NCBI GenBank assembly: GCA_038530285.1
Contig: JBCBCY010000009.1
Span: 1 to 64,000 of the forward strand
Origin: JASJAR01 sp038530285
GTDB taxonomy: Bacteria > Pseudomonadota > Alphaproteobacteria > Rhodobacterales > Rhodobacteraceae
Length of the DNA stretch: 64,000 nt
Direction of reading: 5' to 3'
Positions within the stretch are counted from its first letter, which is position 1. Each line of letters starts with the position of its first letter. Of the stretch, positions 1 through 8,296 are shown one piece after another. A model generated the notes under the pieces. That model saw only the letters and a program-made list of their open reading frames with translations, was not told the DNA's origin and did no database searches. A program made the position numbers and the translations under genes.

Positions 1-1
1 C

Positions 2-1504
2 CGGCTGATCCGGACCGGCGCGACCCTTGTGCGGACCGGCGCGATGGGCGTCGTCTTGGATGCGTTCGAAGCGCCGAAGTCGCTGCGGTTTGCAGCCTGG
101 ATACTCGGCGCGCCGTTTGCCTGGGCGGGGATCAAGGGCGATCCGAACCTGCCGCCGGCCACGCGGGCGCTGACAGCCCTTGGGCCAGCCTACATCAAAT
201 TCGGGCAAATCCTGTCGACGCGCCCCGATGTGGTCGGCGACGATCTGGCGCGTCAGCTGCGCGTCTTGCAAGACAAGCTGCCGCCGTTCCCGGTCGAGGT
301 CGCCCGCAAGATGGTCGAAGCTGAACTTGACGCGCCGGTCGATCAGCTTTTTTCAGAGTTCGGCCCCCCGATTGCTGCAGCGTCGATCGCGCAGGTCCAT
401 CCTGCCCGGCTGGCTGCAACCGGCCAAAAGGTGGCGGTCAAAGTGCTGCGCCCAAAGATCGAAGCGGCCTTTCAAAAGGATGTTGATGCCTTCTACCTGG
501 CCGCACGGCTGGTCGAGCTTTTGGCCCCGTCAGCCCGCCGTTTGCGCCCGATCGATGTGATCACTCATTTCGAAGGGGTGGTTCTGGGCGAATTGGACCT
601 TCGCCTTGAAACCTCAGCGGCGGCTGAATTCAAAGCCAATACCGACAGCGATCCGGGGTTCAACGTCCCGACCGTGCATTGGTTTTTGTCGTCGCGCCGG
701 GTGATGACCATGGACTGGGTCGAGGGGATCGCCATGGGCGATGTCGATGCGATTGCCGCAGCAGGCCATAACACCACCGATCTGGGCGAGCGTGTTCTGC
801 GGGTGTTTTTGTCCCACGCGCTGCGCGACGGGTATTTTCATGCCGACATGCACCAGGGCAACCTGAAGGTCGGCCCTTCTGGCGATATCCTGGCGATGGA
901 TTTCGGGATCATGGGCCGGATCGATGAATATACCCGCCGGGTCTATGCCGAGATCCTGTTCGGCTTCATCCGAAAGGACTACAAACGCGTCGCAGAGGTT
1001 CATTTCGAAGCTGGCTACGTGCCCGCCGACCGTGATGTCGATGAGTTTGCCCGTGCGCTGCGGTCCGTCGGCGAACCCATTTTTGGCATGGAAGCCGACC
1101 GGATCTCGATGGGGCGGCTCTTGAATTACCTGTTTGAAGTGACCGAACGCTTCGGGATGGAAACCCGCACCGAGTTGATCTTGTTGCAACGCACCATGGT
1201 TGTGGTTGAAGGGGTTGCGCGGTCACTGCATCCGTCGATTAATATCTGGGATGTGGCCCGGCCCACGGTGGAAGATTACATCAAGGACAACATCGGACCA
1301 AAAGCTTTGCTTCGCGATCTTGCCGCCACCGCCCGGGTGGTGTCTCGCTTTGGCCCGAAGTTGCCGCAGCTTGCTGAAGACGCCTTGTTGCGGCAGCAAG
1401 CCAAAGACAACGAACCCCCATCTCAGCCGACACATCCCTTGACGTGGATGCTTTTGGGTGCCGGGCTTTTGGGGGTAGGCATCGCGATTGGTCTGGTGTT
1501 GTAG
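2..1504 (+). CDS. ubiB: UbiB, ABC1-family atypical kinase for ubiquinone synthesis (5' end outside window)
   Basis: Membrane-anchored ABC1/ADCK-family protein needed for ubiquinone biosynthesis, thought to act as an ATPase or kinase-like factor for the COQ/Ubi complex. Visible family motifs are the KFGQ motif (in YIKFGQILSTRPD), the Ala-rich loop AAASIAQVH, the catalytic loop HADMHQGN and a DFG motif (MDFGIMG). A hydrophobic segment at the C-terminus (WMLLGAGLLGVGIAIGLVL) is the usual membrane anchor. The frame stays open to the left edge and reads RLIRTGAT before the first internal GTG at 29, which fits a UbiB N-terminus, so the gene is cut by the window. It converges on flgD with a 23-bp gap. 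A second, distinct ABC1 protein lies at 48185-49531. Confidence 0.93.
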   Translation, partial: RLIRTGATLVRTGAMGVVLDAFEAPKSLRFAAWILGAPFAWAGIKGDPNLPPATRALTALGPAYIKFGQILSTRPDVVGDDLARQLRVLQDKLPPFPVEVARKMVEAELDAPVDQLFSEFGPPIAAASIAQVHPARLAATGQKVAVKVLRPKIEAAFQKDVDAFYLAARLVELLAPSARRLRPIDVITHFEGVVLGELDLRLETSAAAEFKANTDSDPGFNVPTVHWFLSSRRVMTMDWVEGIAMGDVDAIAAAGHNTTDLGERVLRVFLSHALRDGYFHADMHQGNLKVGPSGDILAMDFGIMGRIDEYTRRVYAEILFGFIRKDYKRVAEVHFEAGYVPADRDVDEFARALRSVGEPIFGMEADRISMGRLLNYLFEVTERFGMETRTELILLQRTMVVVEGVARSLHPSINIWDVARPTVEDYIKDNIGPKALLRDLAATARVVSRFGPKLPQLAEDALLRQQAKDNEPPSQPTHPLTWMLLGAGLLGVGIAIGLVL

Positions 1505-1527
1505 CGACGTCTCAGAACCTTTTTTCA

Positions 1528-2193
1528 TTATGCAGGATCGCGGATGGCAGTGACGTCTTCAACCACCGTGCGAGCGTCGCCATCAAACACCAGATAGGTT
1601 TCGCCCCCTTCGCTGCGGGCTTCGCGGACCTTGGCGTAGACCTCGACCGCGTCCGTTGAAATCACCGCCCCTTCGGCACTGCTTTCCAGGGCGAAACTGT
1701 AAAGCCCTTCGGGCAAGGGCGCCCCGTCGGTGGTGGTACCCGCCCATTGCACAGGCTCAGATGAAACGGGCAGCTCAATCCGCTGGACCACCGCGCCATT
1801 TTCATTGCGCACCAAGATCGCCATGGCATCGGCCCCAGTGGCAGGTTGCGGTGACAATGTCACAGGTGCCCCGTCAAACTGGACCGGCATCGCCGCGCGC
1901 ACCTCCAACCCGACCCATTCGGCAAGTTGACCAATCTCGGTTGCACCCAGGGCCACCGTCAGATCAGCCAGAAGATCATTTGTCAGCACCTGTTGTTCCA
2001 CGCCCGAAAATGTCGCGATTTGGGTGGCAAACTCGGTCGATTCGAGCGGATTGAGCGGGTCCTGATTTTCCAGCTGCGCCGTGAGAAGCTGCAAAAAGGT
2101 ATCAAAGTCCGATGTGATCGAACTGGTGCTCGATGTGCTTGACGTTGTGGTTGTCGTCGCAGCGCCTGCGGTGACAGCGTTGATGTCAGTCAT
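1528..2193 (-). CDS. flgD: FlgD, hook-cap (hook assembly scaffold) protein
   Basis: FlgD caps the growing hook and guides polymerisation of FlgE. The 221-residue protein has a Ser/Thr-rich N-terminus, the conserved N-terminal core with SDFDTFLQLLTAQLENQDPL followed by FATQIATFSGVEQQ, and a C-terminal beta domain. Its length is normal for the family. The ATG at 2193 has an upstream CGGAG. It starts 13 bp after the fliK stop on the same strand, so fliK-flgD form a hook-length/hook-cap operon. A T-rich stretch at its end is shared with the end of ubiB. Confidence 0.95.
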   Translation of the reverse strand: MTDINAVTAGAATTTTTSSTSSTSSITSDFDTFLQLLTAQLENQDPLNPLESTEFATQIATFSGVEQQVLTNDLLADLTVALGATEIGQLAEWVGLEVRAAMPVQFDGAPVTLSPQPATGADAMAILVRNENGAVVQRIELPVSSEPVQWAGTTTDGAPLPEGLYSFALESSAEGAVISTDAVEVYAKVREARSEGGETYLVFDGDARTVVEDVTAIRDPA

Positions 2194-2206
2194 GGAATGC
2201 TCCGTT

Positions 2207-4141
2207 CTAAAGCCTCAGGTCCAACCCACCGGTCGGCTGGAAAATCGTTGCGGTTGCGCTGTCGTCAATCACAGGCAACGTGGACCATGCGGGTACCGAT
2301 GAGCCCATATTATGCTGCGGCGTCGATCCGCCGGCACCTGCCCCCGACCCGCCAAAGCTGAACGACAGGTTCTCGAAACCCTGGCCGGACAGATCGCGTG
2401 CCAACAGCTCGATATTCCGACGCATCAGTTCCAGCGTTTCGGGCCGTTCAGCCATGATGGTCACGGCCATTCCAGCCTCAGACGGCGTCATCGTCAGACG
2501 CACCCGCCCCAGTTCTTCGGGAACAAGGGTGATTTCCATCTGCCCTTCCCGCAGGGTTCGCGCGGCCTCAGCAACCTGGGCCATCACGACGGGTTGGCGT
2601 ACATGTTCCAGGCGCGCATACCCGCCGGCTTGCGGGCTGAGCGGATCCCGACTGGCCAGATCGAAGCGCGGAAAGTCCACGTCCGCGCCCGCGTCGACCT
2701 GTATGTCTTCGGGCACGGCAGGCGGCGTTATTGTATCGCCAAGTGCGAGACCTGGCGACACCGAATAGGGCGCGGACGGCTGCCACGCGATCCCCGGCGA
2801 GGCATTTCCCCAAGGCGCGTTTGGCGTCGGCGTCACGCCTTGATGATAGGCCGCATCCCGGCCGCGGCCCTTTGTGGCGGGCTCATCCGACAGGGCGGGT
2901 TTTCGCCCTTCGGTCGGCCCATCAAAGGTATCGGCCCCTGACTTCGCGGCACCGTCTACACCCGGCGGCGTGGCAGGCACATCTTGCAACGCGCGCCTGT
3001 CCATGCGCCCCCCCGCGGCGCCGGGTGTGGCAATCGGCGGTTCATTTGGCGATTCTGAAGGTCCTATGACCACCCGCACGGCATCCGCCGCCAGTCTTGT
3101 CTGCCCGTCACGGGCTACGGCGCGCTCACTCTCACGGGAGTCAGGTGGCGCAACCGTCGGTGAACGTTCCATCGTCGGTGGTCGATCTATGGGCTGGCGC
3201 GCTTCAAATTGCTCCGCATCGGCGCTTTCAATCCGCGATTTTTGACCAAGCGACGGGTCGGGCGACGCATAGTTCGGCTTTGGGGCGGGCGCCTGAACCG
3301 CTGCGGTGTCTTTAGGGGCGGCGTCTGCGCTTGCCGCCCGCGGCAGTGTCAATGGAACCGGGACCTGTCCAGATCCGTCCTTCGCGGTTTGGCTATCTGA
3401 ACCTATCGCAAGGAAAGCGCGCCCGTTTGTCTGAACAGGGGTCTCTAAATCCTGAGCGCGGGCGCCGGCATTGGATACCCCTGTGGCCACCTTTGCTGCG
3501 GTGACGTCGCCAGCCGATTGGTTCTTGGCAACAACGGCCCCGCGAACTACGGGGTCGGGCCTGCTGTCGATCTTGGACGTCTTGTCCGGCGCGTCGTTCG
3601 CCAAGGCCTTGGTCTCCGCACCTGCCAAGGTTTCCTTCGGCGCGGCCCTGACGGGTGACGGATCGCCACCGGCCGCGCCGCTCGCGAGTGGCGGCTGGGT
3701 TGGCGCAGGCGTTTTGGGATCGCTCGAACCGAAAATCAAAGGGCGGTTTTCGCCTTGAACTAAACCCTGAACGTTCGCTGTCTTGGTCGGTTCTGGCGCG
3801 GTGTCCGCCGGGGGGTCTGACCTGCCGGATCCGGCCGAAACAAATGGGTCAAAATCCGGTACGGGTCGCCCTGCCGCGCGGGCTTCGGGCTGTAGACGCA
3901 TGCCGTTTGCATCCGTCAGGGCTGGCTTTGCATTCGTTTCGTCCGTGTTCGTTGGGACAAGCCCGATTTGAAGGGTTGCCTCCGGCGCGCGCGCCTCAGT
4001 TTGGCTTTCGGCCAGAAAGGCCTCCGCAAAACCCTGGCTTGCGATATCCCCTTCAGGCGGTGTTACCCCCTCAGCCCCGCTGTTCGGCGTTGACAAAGGC
4101 GCGTCACCGACGTTCGGCGCGAGGGGCGAGTTCAAGAACAT
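2207..4141 (-). CDS. fliK: FliK-like flagellar hook-length control protein
   Basis: Predicted molecular ruler and switch that measures hook length and changes FlhB export specificity. The 644-residue protein has a very long Ala/Pro/Asp/Gly-rich, apparently disordered N-terminal part (about residues 1-520). A conserved C-terminal Flg_hook domain follows (about 540-610), recognised by EITLVPEELGRVRLTMTP and the following ELMRRNIELLARDL. The ruler region diverges greatly in this family, so assignment rests on the C-terminal domain and on position directly upstream of flgD. It is transcribed divergently from the rod-binding gene at 4253. Confidence 0.85.
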   Translation of the reverse strand: MFLNSPLAPNVGDAPLSTPNSGAEGVTPPEGDIASQGFAEAFLAESQTEARAPEATLQIGLVPTNTDETNAKPALTDANGMRLQPEARAAGRPVPDFDPFVSAGSGRSDPPADTAPEPTKTANVQGLVQGENRPLIFGSSDPKTPAPTQPPLASGAAGGDPSPVRAAPKETLAGAETKALANDAPDKTSKIDSRPDPVVRGAVVAKNQSAGDVTAAKVATGVSNAGARAQDLETPVQTNGRAFLAIGSDSQTAKDGSGQVPVPLTLPRAASADAAPKDTAAVQAPAPKPNYASPDPSLGQKSRIESADAEQFEARQPIDRPPTMERSPTVAPPDSRESERAVARDGQTRLAADAVRVVIGPSESPNEPPIATPGAAGGRMDRRALQDVPATPPGVDGAAKSGADTFDGPTEGRKPALSDEPATKGRGRDAAYHQGVTPTPNAPWGNASPGIAWQPSAPYSVSPGLALGDTITPPAVPEDIQVDAGADVDFPRFDLASRDPLSPQAGGYARLEHVRQPVVMAQVAEAARTLREGQMEITLVPEELGRVRLTMTPSEAGMAVTIMAERPETLELMRRNIELLARDLSGQGFENLSFSFGGSGAGAGGSTPQHNMGSSVPAWSTLPVIDDSATATIFQPTGGLDLRL

Positions 4142-4187
4142 TTCGGGCCAACCTTCTGCTGGATGACCGGTGTTTATGTGCGTGAGG

Positions 4188-4202
4188 TTACTGGATGTTT
4201 AC
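4188..4202. promoter_or_regulatory. Weak CtrA-like box between fliK and the flgJ-like gene
   Basis: TTAC-N7-TTAC matches the alphaproteobacterial CtrA consensus TTAA-N7-TTAA at 6 of 8 positions and lies in the divergent fliK/flgJ-like region. It is weaker than the three 7-of-8 boxes in this island (24560, 32945, 33886). It favours a downstream start for the flgJ-like gene, since it would otherwise fall inside that gene. Confidence 0.3.
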
Positions 4203-4252
4203 CGATCATGGTGCAGCAAGGAAAAAATCGCTCCAATTCGAAAGACGCGTCC

Positions 4253-4543
4253 ATGCTGCCGATTGATGCTTTGCAATCCTCCTCTTTGGTGCCCGCCGGG
4301 TCCCGCCTGCCCGATGACTTGCGACATGCCGCGAAAGAACTCGAAGCGGCGTTCCTGGCGGAGATGTTGAAATCGGCCGGTCTGGGTGAAACGCCGTCTG
4401 CGTTCGGCGGGGGCATCGGGGAAGACCAGTTTGCAAGTTTTCTGCGAGAAGAACAGGCCCGGGCGATGGTGGACGCGGGTGGAATTGGGTTGGCGCAGCA
4501 ATTGTTTGAAAGCCTGAAGAAAGGACAAGAAGATGGATCGTAG
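4253..4543 (+). CDS. flgJ: Rod-binding protein, single-domain FlgJ-like
   Basis: A 96-residue protein matching the N-terminal rod-binding domain of FlgJ, with AAKELEAAFLAEMLKSAGLG and a later GEDQFASFLREEQARAMV. It should cap or bind the assembling rod in the periplasm. The muramidase domain of enterobacterial FlgJ is absent, as in many alphaproteobacteria, so a separate peptidoglycan hydrolase is expected (see 18611-19459). The frame is open back to 4163; ATG codons at 4163, 4208 and 4253 are possible. I chose 4253 because the conserved region begins just after it and it leaves room for a divergent promoter. The stop overlaps the next gene by 11 bp. Confidence 0.75.
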   Translation: MLPIDALQSSSLVPAGSRLPDDLRHAAKELEAAFLAEMLKSAGLGETPSAFGGGIGEDQFASFLREEQARAMVDAGGIGLAQQLFESLKKGQEDGS

Positions 4544-4880
4544 GCAACGCCGCCTTGTTGATGAGCTGGAAGATCTTCTCGACCGCGAACGCGACGTGCT
4601 GCGGTCTGGCGCCGTTCAGGACCTGCCCCGGCTGGCCGACCAAAAGGCGCGCTTGATGGCCGGTCTATCCTCCGCGGCGGGCAAGGCGACATTGGCGCAT
4701 CTGCGCGACAAAGCAGCGCGCAATGCACGTATGCTCGATGCCGCCGCGAAAGGCATTCGCAGCGTGACCGATCGCGTTGCGGCACTTCGCGCGGGACCAC
4801 GTACATTCACGACGTATTCAGCAAGCGGGGCCCGGGCCATCGTCGGGTCCAAGGGCGGCACGGTCGAGCGGCGTGCGTGA
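4533..4880 (+). CDS. FlgN-like flagellar export chaperone (putative)
   Basis: A 115-residue, largely helical, charged protein starting 11 bp inside the rod-binding gene, so the two are translationally coupled. The helical N-terminus (DELEDLLDRERDVLRSG) and the C-terminal YSASGARA resemble FlgN-type chaperones that hold the hook-filament junction proteins FlgK and FlgL before export. FlgN proteins are poorly conserved, so the name rests on size, helical pattern and context. It is the last gene before the fliC leader. Confidence 0.6.
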   Translation: MDRRQRRLVDELEDLLDRERDVLRSGAVQDLPRLADQKARLMAGLSSAAGKATLAHLRDKAARNARMLDAAAKGIRSVTDRVAALRAGPRTFTTYSASGARAIVGSKGGTVERRA

Positions 4881-5098
4881 AAAATCATCAACGTGTTTAG
4901 TAAAACCCTTTGCAAATTCAGGGGGGTCTTCAGCCGCTGTTAGGACTTTGCGGTGATGGTCGGCCCTGCATCCTGTGAGGGGTGGCGTGGCGAGGGTGAA
5001 GCACCCGCCACTGACGTCAGAATGACGCGTTTGCATCGCACCCGCGATGTCTTTCCAACAACCTTGGCGCAAAGCCGCCTTTAGTACAGGAGCCGGAA
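4881..5098 (+). promoter_or_regulatory. fliC upstream region with structured leader
   Basis: This 218-bp gap should hold the flagellin promoter and 5' leader. It contains a hairpin at 4987-5011 (GTGGC, GGGTG, loop AAG, CACCC, GCCAC, with a 2-nt bulge), the 8-bp palindrome TGACGTCA at 5012-5019, a second perfect hairpin at 5034-5049 (CATCGC, loop ACCC, GCGATG), and the Shine-Dalgarno AGGAG at 5088-5092. I found no convincing sigma-54 (GG-N10-GC) or sigma-28 element and no good CtrA box. If transcribed, the hairpins would form a structured leader, a possible target for FlbT, whose gene lies just downstream of fliC. Confidence 0.5.
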
Positions 5099-6622
5099 AT
5101 GGCTAGTATTCTGACGAACACAAGCGCAATGGTTGCGCTGCAAAACCTCCGTTCTATCAACAGCGACCTGGTCAGCACTCAGAACGAAATCGCAACTGGT
5201 AAAAGTGTTGCCACCGCGAAAGACAACTCGGCGATCTGGGCTGTGTCCAAAGTCATCGAATCGGACGTGAACTCGTTCCAAGCAATTTCAGACAGTTTGA
5301 ACCTTGGGGATGCGACTGTTTCGGTCGGCCGAGAGGCTGCGGAAACCGTCACTGAACTTCTGACCGAGCTGAAAGGCAACATCGTTGCAGCTCAGGAAGA
5401 AAACGTCGACCGTACAAAGATTCAGGCGGACATCGACACCCAGGTCGAACAGATCGAGTCGATTGTCGCAGCGGCGTCGTTTAACGGTCTAAGCCTCGTT
5501 GAAGGCACCGATGATGTGACAATCTTGGGCTCGCTTCAGCGTGACAGCGCGGGCAATGTTTCCGCATCCGAGATTTCGATTTCTCGCGGTGATTTGACCA
5601 ACCAGACGGGCTCGCTCGGCACTGGTACCACGACCAACCTGGCTGCAAACGTGACGCCGACTAGCACGACCCTGTCGTCCACAGCTGTGCGCGACGATGG
5701 TGCGGGCACCCCGACGGCGGCTGACATTGCACTGGCTGGTGACCTCAGCGATGGTTCGGTCAGCTTCGATATTGGCGGGACGGTGATCAGCTTCGGTGCC
5801 GGCGAACTCAGCGCCACGGCTGCGACGGCTGGTGATACAATTGCCGCCGCCATCAATGCGGCGGGTATCGATGGGATTTCGGTCAACAACAACTCCGGTA
5901 CTCTTGAGTTCTCGTCGACCGTAGCCTTCAGCGATACCCTTGTTACGGCGACTTCGGCAGCGACAGGTACCGTTGGTGGCGGTGCTTCGGCGTCCATCAC
6001 CCTTGATGAACGTGCTGAGACCTTCTCGTTCTCCAGCGCAGCTGTCGATGAAGGCGATGGGTATCGTTTCGCCTTTGCGGGCGTTTCTGCCACCTATGTT
6101 GCTGGCCAGAACGAGACGATGAAAGACGTTGTCGAAGGCCTTAAATTGCAGATCGACGCATCCAATGACTCCAATATTACGACCCAGGTCGTACAAAACG
6201 GAAGTCAGTTTGAGCTGAAGATCGACAATGCGGGCGCAGTTGATGCAACGGTTGTTATCACGGCCAATAAAGATGACAATAACAACGCGGTTGTGACCGG
6301 TGGTTTGTCAGGTCTTGGCGGCCTCAACGTGACGACGAACGAAACTGCAGCTGCAGCATTGTCCAACATCGATACGTTGATCAACACTGCAATCGATGCC
6401 GCGGCATCCTTTGGTTCAGACCAGTCTCGGATCGAACTCCAGTCGGGCTTCATCACCAAACTGACCGACTCGCTGAAGCAAGGCATCGGTTCGCTGGTGG
6501 ACGCCGATCTTGAAGCAACCTCGGCCCGCTTGCAGGCCCTTCAGGTTCAGCAGCAGCTTGGCATTCAGTCGCTCTCGATTGCAAACCAGGCGCCGCAGTC
6601 GATCCTGTCGCTCTTCCGGTAA
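5099..6622 (+). CDS. fliC: FliC flagellin
   Basis: Flagellar filament subunit exported by the flagellar type III system. The 507-residue protein has the conserved N-terminal D0/D1 helices (MASILTNTSAMVALQNLRSI then KDNSAIWAVSKVI). A long, variable, Ser/Thr/Ala/Gly-rich middle follows (about residues 155-415). The conserved C-terminal helix contains SLVDADLEATSARLQALQVQ and ends in SILSLFR. It is longer than minimal alphaproteobacterial flagellins of about 270-400 residues, so the exposed D2/D3 part is expanded. The ATG at 5099 has a good AGGAG upstream. A GC-rich hairpin follows the stop, then flaF and flbT. Confidence 0.96.
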   Translation: MASILTNTSAMVALQNLRSINSDLVSTQNEIATGKSVATAKDNSAIWAVSKVIESDVNSFQAISDSLNLGDATVSVGREAAETVTELLTELKGNIVAAQEENVDRTKIQADIDTQVEQIESIVAAASFNGLSLVEGTDDVTILGSLQRDSAGNVSASEISISRGDLTNQTGSLGTGTTTNLAANVTPTSTTLSSTAVRDDGAGTPTAADIALAGDLSDGSVSFDIGGTVISFGAGELSATAATAGDTIAAAINAAGIDGISVNNNSGTLEFSSTVAFSDTLVTATSAATGTVGGGASASITLDERAETFSFSSAAVDEGDGYRFAFAGVSATYVAGQNETMKDVVEGLKLQIDASNDSNITTQVVQNGSQFELKIDNAGAVDATVVITANKDDNNNAVVTGGLSGLGGLNVTTNETAAAALSNIDTLINTAIDAAASFGSDQSRIELQSGFITKLTDSLKQGIGSLVDADLEATSARLQALQVQQQLGIQSLSIANQAPQSILSLFR

Positions 6623-6632
6623 GCTTAGCGAC

Positions 6633-6657
6633 CCGGGGCGTCTGAACGGCGCCCCGG
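6633..6657 (+). terminator. Stem-loop after fliC
   Basis: CCGGGGCG, a 9-nt loop and CGCCCCGG form a perfect 8-bp GC stem 10 bp after the fliC stop. Only a short TTCT follows, so it may act as a partial terminator or as 3'-end protection for abundant fliC mRNA. A second perfect stem (CCACGGG, AAAA, CCCGTGG) follows at 6662-6679, just before flaF. Confidence 0.55.
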
Positions 6658-6711
6658 TTCTCCACGGGAAAACCCGTGGCCTCAATTGGCTCCAACCTGG
6701 AAGGAACCGTC

Positions 6712-7089
6712 GTGAACGCTCTCGACATGGCCCGAACGGCCTACGGCACAACCGCCGCTGCCCCGATCAGAACTCCGCGAAGCACCGAGTTCGACGCTCT
6801 GGCAAAAATTTCCCACCGCTTGCGCCGCGCACTGGCCAAAGGAAAGTCCGACTTTCCAGCCCTTGTCTCGGCCCTTCATGAAAACCGTCGCATCTGGACC
6901 GTGTTCGCCGCTGCCGTGGCGCAGGACGACAATGGTCTGCCGCGTGACCTTCGCGCCCGAATATTTTATTTGTCCGAATTCACCGACCATATGACAAAAA
7001 AGGTCATGCGCGGTGAGGACGATGGCGCAACACTCATAGAAATCAATGCCGCCGTCCTGCGTGGCCTCGGCCATGGAGGCGGGGAATGA
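6712..7089 (+). CDS. flaF: FlaF, flagellin secretion/synthesis regulator
   Basis: FlaF promotes flagellin synthesis or secretion in alphaproteobacteria and works with FlbT. The typical start VNALDMARTAYG supports the GTG at 6712, which has GGAAGGA at 6699-6705. An ATG at 6676 in frame is a less likely alternative. The 125-residue protein has family-like features RTPRSTEFDALAKIS, ENRRIWTVFAAAVA and LPRDLRARIFYLSEF. Its stop overlaps the flbT start (ATGA), so flaF-flbT-DUF1217 are translationally coupled. Confidence 0.9.
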   Translation: MNALDMARTAYGTTAAAPIRTPRSTEFDALAKISHRLRRALAKGKSDFPALVSALHENRRIWTVFAAAVAQDDNGLPRDLRARIFYLSEFTDHMTKKVMRGEDDGATLIEINAAVLRGLGHGGGE

Positions 7090-7493
7090 GCGGTCTTGTT
7101 CTAAAACTTGCTCCCAAGGAGCGGATCCTGATCAACGGCGCGGTGATCGAGAATGGTGATCGCCGGTCGCGCCTGTCGATCATGACGCCGAATGCCAACA
7201 TCCTGCGGCTTCGCGACGCCATTCATCCCGAAGAGGCGAACACCCCGGTGCGCCGGGTGTGCTACATCGCGCAGCTTGTTCTGTCCGGCGATGCCGATCC
7301 TGATGAGGCGCGCTTGCAGCTTCTGCGCGGGATCGAGCAATTGTCGCAAGTGCTGACAGATGCCGATAGCCGGGCCCATCTGGACACCGCAACCGAAGCT
7401 GTCCAAGCGGGCCTGCATTATCAGGTGCTCAAGGCGCTGCGCGGCCTTATCCCGCGTGAGGAGCGGCTCTTGGCTGCAAACCCGACACAATGA
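7086..7493 (+). CDS. flbT: FlbT, flagellin translation repressor
   Basis: FlbT is a post-transcriptional regulator; in Caulobacter it binds the 5' leader of flagellin mRNA and destabilises it when basal body-hook assembly is incomplete. The 135-residue protein begins MSGLVLKLAPKERILINGAV and contains RLSIMTPNANILRLRDAI, both typical of FlbT. It overlaps flaF by 4 bp and the next gene by 4 bp. The structured fliC leader at 4987-5049 is its most obvious candidate target, which is inference. Confidence 0.95.
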   Translation: MSGLVLKLAPKERILINGAVIENGDRRSRLSIMTPNANILRLRDAIHPEEANTPVRRVCYIAQLVLSGDADPDEARLQLLRGIEQLSQVLTDADSRAHLDTATEAVQAGLHYQVLKALRGLIPREERLLAANPTQ

Positions 7494-8296
7494 CGTTCCA
7501 GCCGGTCATACCTTTCGGCGGCAATGCGGGGTGGTCGTTCTTGCAGCGCACCCTCGAAAGTCAGCAGGAAACGTTTGAAAAAGGAACGGTGCTTCAGCGA
7601 GACGTGGATTACTTTCGCGAGACGATTGGAAGCGTTAGCACCGCAGCCGATCTGGTGGCAGATCGCCGTCTTCTAACGGTTGCGCTGGGCGCCTTTGGTC
7701 TGGACGATGATTTGCCGAACAAGGCCTTTATCGAGAAGGTGTTGGCGGAAGGTACTCTTGAAGACGGTGCCTTTGCCAACAAGCTGGCAGACAGCCGCTA
7801 TGCGTCAATGGCAGAAGCGTTTGGCTTCGACCTGGCGCCTCCGAACACGGCGCTATCGACTTTTGCCGATGACATCATCGAAAGTTTCGAGACCCGTCAA
7901 TTCGAGATCGCCGTCGGCAATTCGGACGAATCGATGCGGCTGGCCCTTGGCCTTGGACGCGAACTGGCAGACATCTCTGCGCGTGATCTCAGCGAAGATG
8001 CGCTTTGGTTCACCATCATGGGCACGCCGCCGTTGCGCGCGGTGTTCGAATCCGCCTTCAATCTTCCGGCGTCCATTGGTGCGCTGGACATCGACCGTCA
8101 GCTCGAAATCTTCAAGTCAAAGGCGGCTCAGAGCTTTGGCGACAGCAGCGTGCGCCAATTCACCGATCCCGAAAATCAGGAAGAGCTCTTGCGTAGGTTC
8201 TTTGTCGGTTCTGAACTCGCCAGCGGAACATCATCCAGCGCCATTCGCGGGTCGGTTGCTCTTTCCCTGCTCCAGTCGGTCCAACCTCAGTTCTGA
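7490..8296 (+). CDS. DUF1217-family flagellar-cluster protein, function unknown
   Basis: A 268-residue protein of the DUF1217 type found in alphaproteobacterial flagellar clusters. It begins MTFQPVIPFGGNAGWSFLQR and continues as a helical, soluble-looking protein with motifs such as VLQRDVDYFRETIGSV. No signal peptide or membrane segment is seen. Its start overlaps the flbT stop (ATGA), so it is co-translated with flaF-flbT and is most likely a filament assembly, secretion or regulatory factor. Its 3' end overlaps the end of convergent fliI by 10 bp. No biochemical role is assigned here. Confidence 0.75.
   Translation: MTFQPVIPFGGNAGWSFLQRTLESQQETFEKGTVLQRDVDYFRETIGSVSTAADLVADRRLLTVALGAFGLDDDLPNKAFIEKVLAEGTLEDGAFANKLADSRYASMAEAFGFDLAPPNTALSTFADDIIESFETRQFEIAVGNSDESMRLALGLGRELADISARDLSEDALWFTIMGTPPLRAVFESAFNLPASIGALDIDRQLEIFKSKAAQSFGDSSVRQFTDPENQEELLRRFFVGSELASGTSSSAIRGSVALSLLQSVQPQF

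Noticed and set aside
4881..5098. sigma-54 or sigma-28 promoter for fliC
   Set aside because: The best GG/GC pair has 8 instead of 10 bases between its doublets, and no sigma-28-like pair was found, so no promoter class is claimed.
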